NCBI GenBank assembly: GCA_003260025.2
Contig: QFZU02000056.1
Location: 78,245-142,244 of the forward strand
DNA: 64,000 nt
Source: Microbispora triticiradicis
GTDB taxonomy: Bacteria; Actinomycetota; Actinomycetes; Streptosporangiales; Streptosporangiaceae
Direction: 5' to 3'
In this document: one piece after another, positions 19,017 to 27,039 of the stretch
Layout: each line of letters opens with the position of its first letter
Numbering within the stretch: the first letter of the stretch is position 1
Position numbers and translations under genes: made by a program
The notes under the pieces: model-generated
Told to the model about the DNA's origin: nothing
Database searches by the model: none
Seen by the model: only the letters and a program-made list of their open reading frames with translations

Positions 19017-19490
19017 TCATCCCGGGGAGGAGGCGAGCGCGCGGTAGCGGCCGGAGTGGAAGAGCAGCGGCTCCCCTCCTGACCGCTGGTGGTGCTCCAC
19101 CTCGCCGACGAAGATGTGGTGGTCGCCGCCGGCGTGGACGGACACCGTACGGCAGGAGAAGGTGGCCAGGGTCCCGGCGAGCATGGGCAGCCCGGTGGGG
19201 GTGGCGAGAACGTCCACCCCGGCGAACTTGTCCGGCGCCGGCGTCGCGAACCGCCGCGACAGCTCGTCCTGGCCGGCGGCCAGGATGTTGACCGCGAAAC
19301 GCCCCGCGCGCAGGAAGACGGGCGCGCTGGGAGCGCGGTCCGACAGGCACCACAGCACCAGCGGCGGATCGAGCGAGACCGAGCTGAAGGAGTTCACCGT
19401 CACTCCTGCCCGTTCCCCGCTCGGGGTCGCGGTGGTGACCACCGCGACCCCGGTGGCGAATTGGCCCAACGCGTCGCGCAGCGATCTCAT
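19017..19490 (-). CDS. flavin reductase, StyB/HpaC-like
   Basis: 157 residues, the size of the NAD(P)H:flavin reductase partners of two-component monooxygenases. Motifs: FATGVAVVTTATP, AGVTVNSFSSVSLDPPLVL and FAVNILAAGQDELSRRFA near the flavin site. The ATG overlaps the TGA of the monooxygenase gene (ATGA). It should supply reduced FAD to the oxygenase encoded just upstream. Confidence 0.92.
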   Translation of the reverse strand: MRSLRDALGQFATGVAVVTTATPSGERAGVTVNSFSSVSLDPPLVLWCLSDRAPSAPVFLRAGRFAVNILAAGQDELSRRFATPAPDKFAGVDVLATPTGLPMLAGTLATFSCRTVSVHAGGDHHIFVGEVEHHQRSGGEPLLFHSGRYRALASSPG

Positions 19491-20710
19491 GACGCGACCC
19501 GGTCGAGGTAGGCCTGTGCCTTGCCGGCGTCCATGAACCACTCGGCGTAGTCGGCGGGGTCGTCGAAGCCGTTGACGAAGCGGGAGGCGATCTCCGGCAC
19601 CTGACCGGCGGCGCCCAGGAGCGCCAGGTGGTGCGGTTCGGCCGGGGCCAGCAGCGCGTTGGTCCAGCGGGTGACGTGCTGGGCCTGCGCCCAGAAGCGA
19701 TCGAACGTCTGCCGCATCCAGGCCGCGTCGAACGGCTGCTCGCCGCGCTCCAGGATGGCCTGGAGGTAGGCGGCGGCGCACTTGGCGGCGTTGTTGCTGC
19801 CCTGCCCGGTGATCGGGTCGTTGAGCACCACCACGTCGGCGACCCCGAGCACCGGGGCGCCCGACGGCAGGACGGCGACCGGGCGGCGCACGGTGGGACT
19901 GAAGCGCCCGGTCAGCACCCCGTTGGCGTCGGTGAGCTCGATCCCGGAGCAGCGTGCCGCCTCCCAGGGGAAGAAGGTCTCCAGGATCTCGCGGCTGCGC
20001 GCCAGGTGCTCGGCGGGGCCGCGCACATCGCCCCAGCAGTCCATCGGCCCGCCCGGCACACCCTCGAACACCATGATGTCGCACGGGCCGCCGTGCGTCA
20101 GAGCGGGGAAGACGAAGTACTCGCCGACGCCGGGGAGCAGGTTGAAGCAGACCGCGGAGTGCTCGGGCCGGGGGGTGAGACCGTTGACGTAGGTGACCGC
20201 CAGCGCCCGCTGCGGGGTGCTGTACGTCGAGCGCTCCGCGTCCCGCTCGAACAGGGAGGCGATCTCCCCCTTCCCCGCGGCGACCAGGACCAGGTCGTAC
20301 TGGGCCGCGTAGGTCTCCAGATCCTCCGGAGTGGCGTCGTGGACGACGAGCTTGCCGCCGAGCCGTTCGACCTCGTCCAGCCAGGCCGGCATCTTCACCC
20401 GCTGGTCGACCGAGAGGGCGGGAGTCCTCAGCCGGGACGCCCAGCCGAGAGCCTTGCCACCCGCGGGGCTCGGGACGGATAACTCGATGCCCTCGATGGG
20501 CGGGCAGACGTCCGCCCACCAGTCCAGGCCGAGCGCGCGCTCATGTGCCCGGGCGGTGCCGAACATGCACTGGCCCGACATCACCCGGCCGTCGCGGATC
20601 GACTCCGGGGTGCGGTTGGAGACCACGGTGACGTCGTAGCCGTTCTGCAGCAGGCCGATGGCCAGGTGCAGACCCGCCTGACCGGCACCGACGACGAGGA
20701 TTCTGCGCAT
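19487..20710 (-). CDS. styrene/indole monooxygenase oxygenase subunit, StyA-like
   Basis: 407 residues. The N-terminal FAD-binding motif is ILVVGAGQAGLHLAIGLL; later phrases fit the StyA group of FAD epoxidases (SGQCMFGTARAHERALGLDWW, VLNDPITGQGSNNAAKCAA). The enzyme uses reduced FAD from the downstream reductase to epoxidise aryl-alkenes or indole. The coupled reductase and an AraC regulator upstream make a compact inducible unit. Which substrate is natural is unknown; there are no downstream aryl-alkene catabolism genes here, so detoxification or indigo-type chemistry is possible. Confidence 0.92.
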   Translation of the reverse strand: MRRILVVGAGQAGLHLAIGLLQNGYDVTVVSNRTPESIRDGRVMSGQCMFGTARAHERALGLDWWADVCPPIEGIELSVPSPAGGKALGWASRLRTPALSVDQRVKMPAWLDEVERLGGKLVVHDATPEDLETYAAQYDLVLVAAGKGEIASLFERDAERSTYSTPQRALAVTYVNGLTPRPEHSAVCFNLLPGVGEYFVFPALTHGGPCDIMVFEGVPGGPMDCWGDVRGPAEHLARSREILETFFPWEAARCSGIELTDANGVLTGRFSPTVRRPVAVLPSGAPVLGVADVVVLNDPITGQGSNNAAKCAAAYLQAILERGEQPFDAAWMRQTFDRFWAQAQHVTRWTNALLAPAEPHHLALLGAAGQVPEIASRFVNGFDDPADYAEWFMDAGKAQAYLDRVAS

Positions 20711-20820
20711 GAGGGTGTTTCCTTCCGCTGAAAGTAGGGGTTTCAGCAGAAACTACGGGCGAGGCGGCCCGGCGAACCATCCACTCAGCGCGGATTCCGT
20801 CCAGCCGGCGCGGAGTTCGC

Positions 20821-20892
20821 CTCAGCCCCGTCCTCAGCCCCGTCCTCAGCCCCGTCCTCAGCCCCGTCCTCAGCCCCGTCCTCAGCCCCGTC
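20821..20892. repeat. minisatellite, 6 perfect copies of a 12-bp unit
   Basis: The unit CTCAGCCCCGTC is repeated six times without a mismatch. It begins inside the last codons of the araC-type gene and runs into the gap towards the styA-like gene, so each unit also carries a copy of the stop codon. Slippage can change the length of the 170-bp leader between regulator and target without changing the regulator. Confidence 0.95.
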
Positions 20893-21856
20893 TCAGGGTC
20901 TCCGACGGGTGCCGGCCGTACTTCTGGCGATAGAGCGCGGCGAACCGGCCCTGGTGGAGGAATCCCCAGCGGGCGGCGACGCTCGTGACGGTGTGGCGGG
21001 CCGGATCCCCGGCGGCCAGCTCCTCGTGCACCTTGGTCAGCCGTACCTCTCTGAGCTGCGCCATCGGAGTGCGGCCCACGTGGACGCGGAAGCCCTCCTG
21101 GAGCGAGCGGCCGCTGACCGCCACCGCCCGCGCGACGTCCTCGGTGGTGATCGGGAGGTGGGCGTGCTGCTCGATGAACTCCAGCGCCCGGCGCACCACC
21201 TTGGGAAGCACGGGCGGCCGAGGCGCCGCCAGCCGTTCCCGGTAGTTGGAGGGCTGCATCGTGAGCAGGGAGGTGAGCAGCGCGTTCTCCAGGTGGGCGA
21301 CGGCCAGCGGCTGCGTGGTCAGCCCGTCGTCGTGCTCGGCCTCGTGGACGATCAGGTCGGCCATCGCCCGCCAGGCGCGCGTCCATCCCGCGGTCAGGTC
21401 CATGCCCAGGTCGAAGACGACCGGCCGGTCGAGCGGCTCGCCGAGCATCTGCTCCAGCGAACGCTCGACCGCCGTGCGCTCGAACTTGACGATCAGCTTG
21501 GGGGTGCCCGCCGCCCACCGCATGTCGAGATGCTGCGTCGGAGAGGGGAGGGCGGCCGTCGCCGGGGTCGAGACGACTTCCTGGCTCCCGCTGCGGATCA
21601 GGCTGCGCCCGGCCAGCGGGATCAGCACCAGGAAGAAGGTGCCGAGGTCGCCGGGTTCGATGCGGACGTCGGCCCCGTAGTCGAGGTAACTGATCCGGAC
21701 CGAGCCGAGCCGGATGGAGTTGAACCGCGCCGACAGCAGGGACGCCGCGCCGGTCAGGTCCAGCCGATGCGGGCAGAAGATCCTCGCCACCTCGTCACGG
21801 ACCTCGTCGAGATCGGTGCTGGCGAAGACGGGCCTGTTGCCGAGCAGCACTTCCAT
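20882..21856 (-). CDS. AraC-family transcriptional regulator
   Basis: About 324 residues. The N-terminal half is an AraC-type ligand-binding domain (LGSVRISYLDYGADVRIEPG). The C-terminal half has two helix-turn-helix units: ITTEDVARAVAVSGRSLQEGF, and TSVAARWGFLHQGRFAALYRQ with the family end YGRHPSETL. ATG 21856 has GGGGGAT before it; ATG 21883 is possible. It lies upstream of the styAB-like pair on the same strand and is probably its activator. Confidence 0.9.
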   Translation of the reverse strand: MEVLLGNRPVFASTDLDEVRDEVARIFCPHRLDLTGAASLLSARFNSIRLGSVRISYLDYGADVRIEPGDLGTFFLVLIPLAGRSLIRSGSQEVVSTPATAALPSPTQHLDMRWAAGTPKLIVKFERTAVERSLEQMLGEPLDRPVVFDLGMDLTAGWTRAWRAMADLIVHEAEHDDGLTTQPLAVAHLENALLTSLLTMQPSNYRERLAAPRPPVLPKVVRRALEFIEQHAHLPITTEDVARAVAVSGRSLQEGFRVHVGRTPMAQLREVRLTKVHEELAAGDPARHTVTSVAARWGFLHQGRFAALYRQKYGRHPSETLRRG

Positions 21857-22160
21857 CGATCCCCCACTCCGACGACCTGTCAATCGGATAATCGCGGGAA
21901 GCTTGTCGGCGTTCCAGGCAAAAGGACGCAGTCCACAGGATTGTCCCTATTAAGACCAGGGGGCGTACCTTTTTCGGTCGCGCTTTTTCGTTCGCTCGGC
22001 GGGACCGGCTTCGCGGGGGAGTACTGCTTGCGCCTGTCCCCCGTGCGAGCTACCCGCGAGTGTCCACTGCGCGGGGACGATTCCCGGCCGTCGAATCCCT
22101 AGCGTTTCCCGACGTAGCGGCGGCTCTCCGTCGCGGAGTCCCCCACGTCAGGGAGTCGTC
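21857..22160. other. divergent intergenic region
   Basis: About 300 bp between the araC-type gene and the CPBP gene, containing both promoters. No clear operator or gene was found. Confidence 0.5.
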
Positions 22161-22982
22161 ATGCGGTTGTTGAAACAGCTCGTGCCCGTCGCGTTGGTCG
22201 CGTTCGCCGGCGGCGCGATCGTCGGCGCGGTGCAGGGGAGCCCGTTCCTCGTCCTGCTTCTCGGTGTCGCGACAGCCGCGCTCGCGGTGTTCGTGTACGC
22301 CCGGGTGGTGCGGTGGTCCGAGCGCCGCGCGCCGGTGGAGGTGGCTGGGGAAGGTGCCGTCGCCGCCGTCGGCCGGGGGCTGCTGATCGGGGTCGGGATG
22401 TTCGCGGCAGTCATCGTGAACATCGCCTTCCTGGGTGGGTACCGGGTCGACGGCCTCGGCTCGGTGACGGGCGCGGTCGGGCAGGTCGGATTCATGGCCG
22501 CCGCCGCCGTGACGGAGGAGCTGATCTTTCGCGGCATCCTGTTCCGGATCGTCGAGGGGCGGACCGGCACCTGGATCGCGCTGGTGCTGACCGGCCTGGT
22601 GTTCGGCCTGATGCACCTGACGAACGAGCACGCCAGCCTGTGGGGCGCGATCGCCATCGCGATCGAGGCGGGCGGCATGCTCGCCGCCGCCTACGCCGCC
22701 ACCCGCACCCTGTGGGTGCCGATCGGCGTGCACTTCGGCTGGAACTTCGCCGCGGCCGGCATCTTCGGCACCGAGGTCTCGGGCAACGGCGCGACGCAGG
22801 GGCTGTTGCACGGCGTGACGTCGGGCCCCGCCCTGCTCACGGGCGGCGACTTCGGGCCGGAGGCGAGCCCGTACGCGGTGGTGTTCGGCCTGCTGCTGAC
22901 GCTCGTGTTCATGTGGCTGGCCCACCGCCGCGGCAACCTGGTCCCGCTCCGGCGCGGCGCGACCGCTACGCTCGCCCAGTGA
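22161..22982 (+). CDS. CPBP-family intramembrane metalloprotease
   Basis: 273 residues with about eight hydrophobic segments. The CPBP (CAAX protease/bacteriocin processing) motifs are intact: Glu119-Glu120 and Arg124 in TEELIFRG, His152 in FGLMHLTN, and His191 with Asn195 in HFGWNF. Related proteins cleave prenylated or peptide substrates or give self-immunity to bacteriocins. GGGAG precedes the ATG. Its stop overlaps the start of a histidine kinase (GTGA), so protease, kinase and regulator form one operon; a role in processing a signal for this kinase is plausible but unproven. Confidence 0.92.
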   Translation: MRLLKQLVPVALVAFAGGAIVGAVQGSPFLVLLLGVATAALAVFVYARVVRWSERRAPVEVAGEGAVAAVGRGLLIGVGMFAAVIVNIAFLGGYRVDGLGSVTGAVGQVGFMAAAAVTEELIFRGILFRIVEGRTGTWIALVLTGLVFGLMHLTNEHASLWGAIAIAIEAGGMLAAAYAATRTLWVPIGVHFGWNFAAAGIFGTEVSGNGATQGLLHGVTSGPALLTGGDFGPEASPYAVVFGLLLTLVFMWLAHRRGNLVPLRRGATATLAQ

Positions 22983-24130
22983 TCGATCTACGGCGGGTCA
23001 CGGATCTGTGGCGGCGGTGCGACGTCGTGGTCCGGGATCTGCCGTTCGGGCTGCTGCTGGCCGTCGCGTCGTTCCTGCCGGCGCTTCACGGCAAGGGGAC
23101 GCAGGTCGGCGACCTGCCGACCCGTCCCTTCGACGCGCTGGCGTACGTGGTGATCGCCCTGGAGTGCCTTCCGCTCGCCGTGCGCCGGCGTTGGCCGGCG
23201 GTGTGCCTGGCTCTGGTGTCGCTCGGCTTCGTCCTGGACCAGATCCGCGCCTACCACGTGCTCGCGAGCAACGCGATGCCCATCGTGCTCATCAGCACGG
23301 GCATCCATCTGCAGCGCCACCGGCGCGTCGCCGTGGTCCTCCTCTCCGCGGCGTACGTGCCCCTGGCGTACGCGCTCGGGCGGATCGGCGCGACCGAGAA
23401 GGTGGAGGGTTACGCGGTGTTCTACCTGGCGCTGGCCCTCGCGTGGGGCAGCGGGGCCTGGCTGCGCTCCGCCCGGGCCGCCGAGGAGGAACGCCGCCGC
23501 CATGTCGCCGAGACCACCCGTGCCGCGGAGCGCACCCGGATCGCCCGCGAGCTGCACGACGTCGTGACCCACCATGTGACGGCGATGGTCGTGCAGGCCG
23601 AGGCCGCGCGTTACCTGACCGCGGCGCCCGATCGCCTCGACGCGGCGCTGAGCGCGGTCACCGATACGGGCCGGCGGGCCATCGCCGACCTGCGGCACCT
23701 GCTCGATCTGCTCAACCCCGACCACACCGACGTCAGGATGCCGTCCGTCGGCGAGCTCCACACGCTGGTGGAGCAGACGCGCCGGGCCGGGCAGCCGGTG
23801 GAGTTCGCCGAGGACGGCAGGCGGGCGGAGTCGGCCAGCAGCGCCGAGTTCGTGGCTTACAGGGTCGTGCAGGAGTCCCTGACGAACGCACTCAAGCACG
23901 CCCACGGCAGCCCCACGGCGGTCCGCGTGCGCTATGGCGAGGAGGAGATTCTCGTGGAGGTCAGTACCGGCGGTTCCGCCTCCCGGGCCGGCTCGCCCGG
24001 CGGAAGCGGGCGGGGCCTGGCCGGGCTCCGCGAGCGGGTCGACGCCCTGGGCGGCGAGTTCAGCGCCGGTCGGCGGACGGACGGCGGCTTCGTCGTGCGG
24101 GCGCGAATCCCCGCGGGGAGCCCGTCGTGA
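22979..24130 (+). CDS. NarL-type sensor histidine kinase
   Basis: 383 residues. The GTG start overlaps the CPBP stop. Four to five membrane segments fill residues 20-165, with little extracellular sequence, as in intramembrane-sensing kinases. The HisKA_3 domain has the phospho-acceptor His193 in RIARELHDVVTHHVTAM. The ATP-binding domain shows VVQESLTNALKHA and GSGRGLAGLRERV. It should phosphorylate the overlapping response regulator. Confidence 0.93.
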   Translation: MIDLRRVTDLWRRCDVVVRDLPFGLLLAVASFLPALHGKGTQVGDLPTRPFDALAYVVIALECLPLAVRRRWPAVCLALVSLGFVLDQIRAYHVLASNAMPIVLISTGIHLQRHRRVAVVLLSAAYVPLAYALGRIGATEKVEGYAVFYLALALAWGSGAWLRSARAAEEERRRHVAETTRAAERTRIARELHDVVTHHVTAMVVQAEAARYLTAAPDRLDAALSAVTDTGRRAIADLRHLLDLLNPDHTDVRMPSVGELHTLVEQTRRAGQPVEFAEDGRRAESASSAEFVAYRVVQESLTNALKHAHGSPTAVRVRYGEEEILVEVSTGGSASRAGSPGGSGRGLAGLRERVDALGGEFSAGRRTDGGFVVRARIPAGSPS

Positions 24131-24786
24131 CCGCGCCGATCCGGGTCCTGGTCTGCGACGACCAGGCGCTGATCCGCACCGGGTTCGCGACGATCATCGA
24201 TGCCCAGCCCGACCTGGAGGTGGTGGGCGAGTGCGGCGACGGTCGCGCCGCCGTCGATCTGGCTCGCCGGCTGAGCCCGGACATCGTGGTGATGGACGTA
24301 CGGATGCCGGTGCTCGACGGCATCGGGGCGACCCGCCTGCTCGCCGGCGCCGGGGTGGCGGAGCCCGTCAAGGTGCTCGTGGTGACGACGTTCAACCTGG
24401 ACGAGTACGTCTACGAGGCGCTGCGCGCGGGGGCGAGCGGCTTCCTGCTCAAGGACGCCCCGCCGGCGCAGCTCCTGCACGGCATCCGCACCGTCGCGAC
24501 CGGTGCCGCGCTGCTGGCTCCCGAGGTGACGCGGCAGCTCGTCGGCAGATACGCGGCGCGCATCCGTCCCGCCGCGGGCACACGGGACGACGTCGCGCTG
24601 ACCCCGCGTGAGCTGGAGGTGCTGCGCCTCATCGCGGACGGCCGGTCCAACAGTGAGATCGCCGCGGCACTGGTGATCAGCCAGGAGACCGTCAAGACGT
24701 ACGTGTCCCGCATTCTCACCAAGCTCGACCTGCGCGACCGCGTGCAGGCGGTGGTCTACGCCTACCGCAGAGGCCTGGTGACCTGA
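24127..24786 (+). CDS. NarL/FixJ-family response regulator
   Basis: 219 residues. Receiver domain with acidic pair Asp11-Asp12, phosphorylation site Asp57 (DIVVMDVRMP) and the conserved Lys in GFLLKDAPP. LuxR-type helix-turn-helix at the C-terminus: LTPRELEVLRLIADGRSNSE, IAAALVISQETVKTYVSRIL. Translation is coupled to the kinase by a GTGA overlap. Targets are unknown; autoregulation of the CPBP operon is typical. Confidence 0.95.
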   Translation: MTAPIRVLVCDDQALIRTGFATIIDAQPDLEVVGECGDGRAAVDLARRLSPDIVVMDVRMPVLDGIGATRLLAGAGVAEPVKVLVVTTFNLDEYVYEALRAGASGFLLKDAPPAQLLHGIRTVATGAALLAPEVTRQLVGRYAARIRPAAGTRDDVALTPRELEVLRLIADGRSNSEIAAALVISQETVKTYVSRILTKLDLRDRVQAVVYAYRRGLVT

Positions 24787-24839
24787 ACCGGACGGGCACT
24801 GGCCGGGGACGGTCCGACCGTCCACCGGGTCCGGGGCCG

Positions 24840-25157
24840 GCGGGCGCGCGGCCCACTGGAGGTCGTCCTGGGCGTCCGGGCCGACTACCTGGGCCACTGC
24901 ACCCGCTACCCGGAGCTCGTCGGGGCGATCGAGCGGCCGGTGGTGGTCACGCCGATGACGCGCGACGACCTGCTGCGGGTCATCAGGGGTCCGGCGCGAC
25001 TGGCCGGCCTGACCCTTGAGGAGGGCCTGGCCGAGCTGCTGCTCGAGGATCTGTACAGCGACCGCGACTTGCCGATGCCGTCGGAGTGCTGCCACTGCTG
25101 TCGCACGTGCTGCGCCAGACGTGGACGCACCGGCACCCGCCGCCGAGCACGGTGTGA
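24840..25157 (+). pseudogene. frameshifted fragment of an nSTAND-type NTPase (WD40 regulator family)
   Basis: Not visible as one reading frame. One frame reads VVLGVRADYLGHCTRYPELV, then VTPMTRDDLLRVIRGPARLAGL, typical of the middle of nSTAND1 ATPases that carry WD40 repeats. The expected continuation GVLPLLSHVLRQTWTHRHP appears from 25083 in another frame and ends at a stop near 25155. The N-terminal Walker motifs and the WD40 repeats are missing. A dead remnant of a STAND regulator or defence-type gene. Confidence 0.75.
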
Positions 25158-25548
25158 ACAGCGCGAACGAGGGCGCCGCCCCATAGCCGTCCGGTCCTTC
25201 TGGCCGGACGGGCGGAGGGGCTCGCACTGTGGGCATCGACCCCAGACTCTCCCTGTCGTGACGGCGGCGAGGGCCACCGCGCACGCAAGAGTCGTGGTGA
25301 TCAGGCGAGCGGGCATGAACGCCTCCGGAGTGAAGTAGAACGAACAGCTCGACACCGTGCAGCCGCTCCACCGGGCCGCGGCGGAGGCGGCGGTCGCGGA
25401 TGCGGTGCGGGCGGGCGCTCCTTCTGCCGGTGATCGTCATCAGGGGCACTGTCACCGGGCCACCGCCACGCATGTGGCGTCGGTGGTGACGCTACTTTTC
25501 GGGATCTTCGGGCTTGTTATGGCGTCAATGTGATGTCATGATGACGTC
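25158..25548. other. intergenic region upstream of the RHH operon
   Basis: About 390 bp without a convincing gene; its right end is the promoter of the next operon, with a possible -10 (TTATGG at 25517-25522) and the palindromic stretch at 25531-25550. Confidence 0.5.
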
Positions 25549-25550
25549 AT
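25531..25550. promoter_or_regulatory. probable operator of the RHH regulator, overlapping its start codon
   Basis: TGATGTCATGATGACGTCAT contains the perfect palindrome ATGACGTCAT (25541-25550) and a second GTCAT half site; a further GTCA lies at 25524. Repeated short half sites are what ribbon-helix-helix repressors bind. The operator would include the ATG itself. Confidence 0.5.
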
Positions 25551-26082
25551 GGACCTTGCACCTTATGTCGATCACCTGCGGCGTGAGCTAGCGATGGTCG
25601 CCGGGGCGGGCGGCGAGGACGTCCGTGCGCTCGCCGAGCGCCTCGCCGCGACGCTCGAATCGGCCACCCGGCTCGCGCTGCTGGAGGCTCTGTCGGCCGC
25701 CGCCGACGAGATCACCCAGGACCTCGCGCCGGGCTCGGTCGAGGTGCGGCTACGCGGGCGCGACCCCGGTTTCGTCGTGACGCCACCACCGCAGAGCCCT
25801 CGCCCGTACGAGGGAGGAGGCGAGACCGGGCAGGCCGAGAGGCCGCCCGCACCGCCGCCCCCCTCGGACGCCGACGAGGGCGGGACGTCCCGGATCTCGC
25901 TCCGGGTCCCCGAGCACCTCAAGCCGCGCATCGAGGAGGCGGCCGCACGTGAGGGACTGTCGGTCAACGCCTGGCTGGTCCGCGCCGTCGCCGCCGCGCT
26001 CGACCCCGGCACCGCCGACCGCCGCTCCGGCCGAAGCCAGGCGCAACGGACCGGCAACCGCTACAGCGGCTGGGTGCGCTGA
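25549..26082 (+). CDS. ribbon-helix-helix (HicB/Arc-like) DNA-binding protein
   Basis: 177 residues. The N-terminal 65 residues are helical (LRRELAMVAGAGGEDVRALA), a Pro-rich linker follows, and the C-terminal 45 residues are a ribbon-helix-helix motif (SRISLRVPEHLKPRIEEAAA, EGLSVNAWLVRAVAAAL) as in HicB-type antitoxins. No toxin lies beside it. It is the first gene of a five-gene operon with a DUF4097 protein and an ABC exporter, and its stop overlaps the next start. It is probably the autoregulator of the operon. Confidence 0.88.
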   Translation: MDLAPYVDHLRRELAMVAGAGGEDVRALAERLAATLESATRLALLEALSAAADEITQDLAPGSVEVRLRGRDPGFVVTPPPQSPRPYEGGGETGQAERPPAPPPPSDADEGGTSRISLRVPEHLKPRIEEAAAREGLSVNAWLVRAVAAALDPGTADRRSGRSQAQRTGNRYSGWVR

Positions 26083-27023
26083 TGAGCGCCGACAAGAAGG
26101 CCGGGACGCGGACCTTCGACACCCCGCAGCCCGTCCTCGCCGTCCTCGACATCGCGACCGCCACCGTCCGGATCAACGCGAGCGGCCGCACCGACACCGT
26201 CGTCGACGTCCGCCCGAGCGACGAACTCAACGACGCCGACGTGCAGGCCGCCCGGCACATCCAGGTGGACTACGCCGACGGCAGGCTCCTGGTGCGGACC
26301 GACAGGGAGCACGCGGGCTCCGCCTCCGGCCGGGGGCTCTCGCTCGGCAGGCTCGTCGAGTCGCCCGCGAGCTGGGCACGCTCGCTGCTGCTCGGCCCGG
26401 GCTCGGCCGACGTGACGATCGACCTGCCGGCCGGCTCCCGCGTCGACGCCAAGACGGCGGGGACCATCCTGTGCCGCGGGCCGCTCGGTGAGGTGGCGCT
26501 CACCACCTCCTACGGCGACATCCGGGTCGAACAGGCCGGTCGGCTCCGGGTGAAGAGCACCCACGGCGACATCTCGGTCGTCCGCGCCTCCGGGCACGCC
26601 GAGGTCACCACGACCCACGGCGGCATCCACATCGGCGAGGTCGACGGCACCGCCGCGGTCAGGACCTCCCACGGCGCCGTCCGCATCCGCGAGGTGACCG
26701 GCGAACTGCGGCTGAACAGCGCCCACGGCGACATCGCCGTCGACCGCGCCCTGGCCGGCGTCGCCGCCAAGACCGCGTACGCCAGTCTGCGGATCGGCGA
26801 GGCGGTGTCCGGCTCCATCGCCATGGAGACCACCGGCGGCGGCCTGGACGTCGGGATCCGGGAGGGCACCGCCGCCTGGCTGGACGTGGCCTCCACGTAC
26901 GGCACCGTGGACGTCTCCCTCGACCCCGGCGACGATCCCGGCGACGATCCCGGACGGACAGACCGGATCGTCGAGGTGCGGACCCACACCACCTACGGCG
27001 ACATCGTCGTCCACCGTTCCTGA
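26082..27023 (+). CDS. DUF4097-family beta-strand repeat protein
   Basis: 313 residues without signal peptide or membrane segment. The C-terminal two thirds are short beta-repeats of the type STHGDISVVRASGHAEVTTT, HGGIHIGEVDGTAAVRTSHG, which predict a right-handed beta-solenoid. Overlaps the RHH gene by one base (TGATG) and is followed by an ABC transporter. Such proteins often accompany envelope-stress or export genes; the molecular role is unknown. The C-terminal DPGDDPGDDPG stretch is a small in-frame repeat. Confidence 0.88.
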   Translation: MSADKKAGTRTFDTPQPVLAVLDIATATVRINASGRTDTVVDVRPSDELNDADVQAARHIQVDYADGRLLVRTDREHAGSASGRGLSLGRLVESPASWARSLLLGPGSADVTIDLPAGSRVDAKTAGTILCRGPLGEVALTTSYGDIRVEQAGRLRVKSTHGDISVVRASGHAEVTTTHGGIHIGEVDGTAAVRTSHGAVRIREVTGELRLNSAHGDIAVDRALAGVAAKTAYASLRIGEAVSGSIAMETTGGGLDVGIREGTAAWLDVASTYGTVDVSLDPGDDPGDDPGRTDRIVEVRTHTTYGDIVVHRS

Positions 27024-27039
27024 CACCAGGGAGATTCTC

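Noticed and set aside
20821..20892. Repeat array as a CRISPR
   Set aside because: Units are contiguous, without spacers, and only 12 bp; a minisatellite.
25158..25548. Small open frames on both strands
   Set aside because: No ribosome binding sites, atypical composition and no recognisable motifs.
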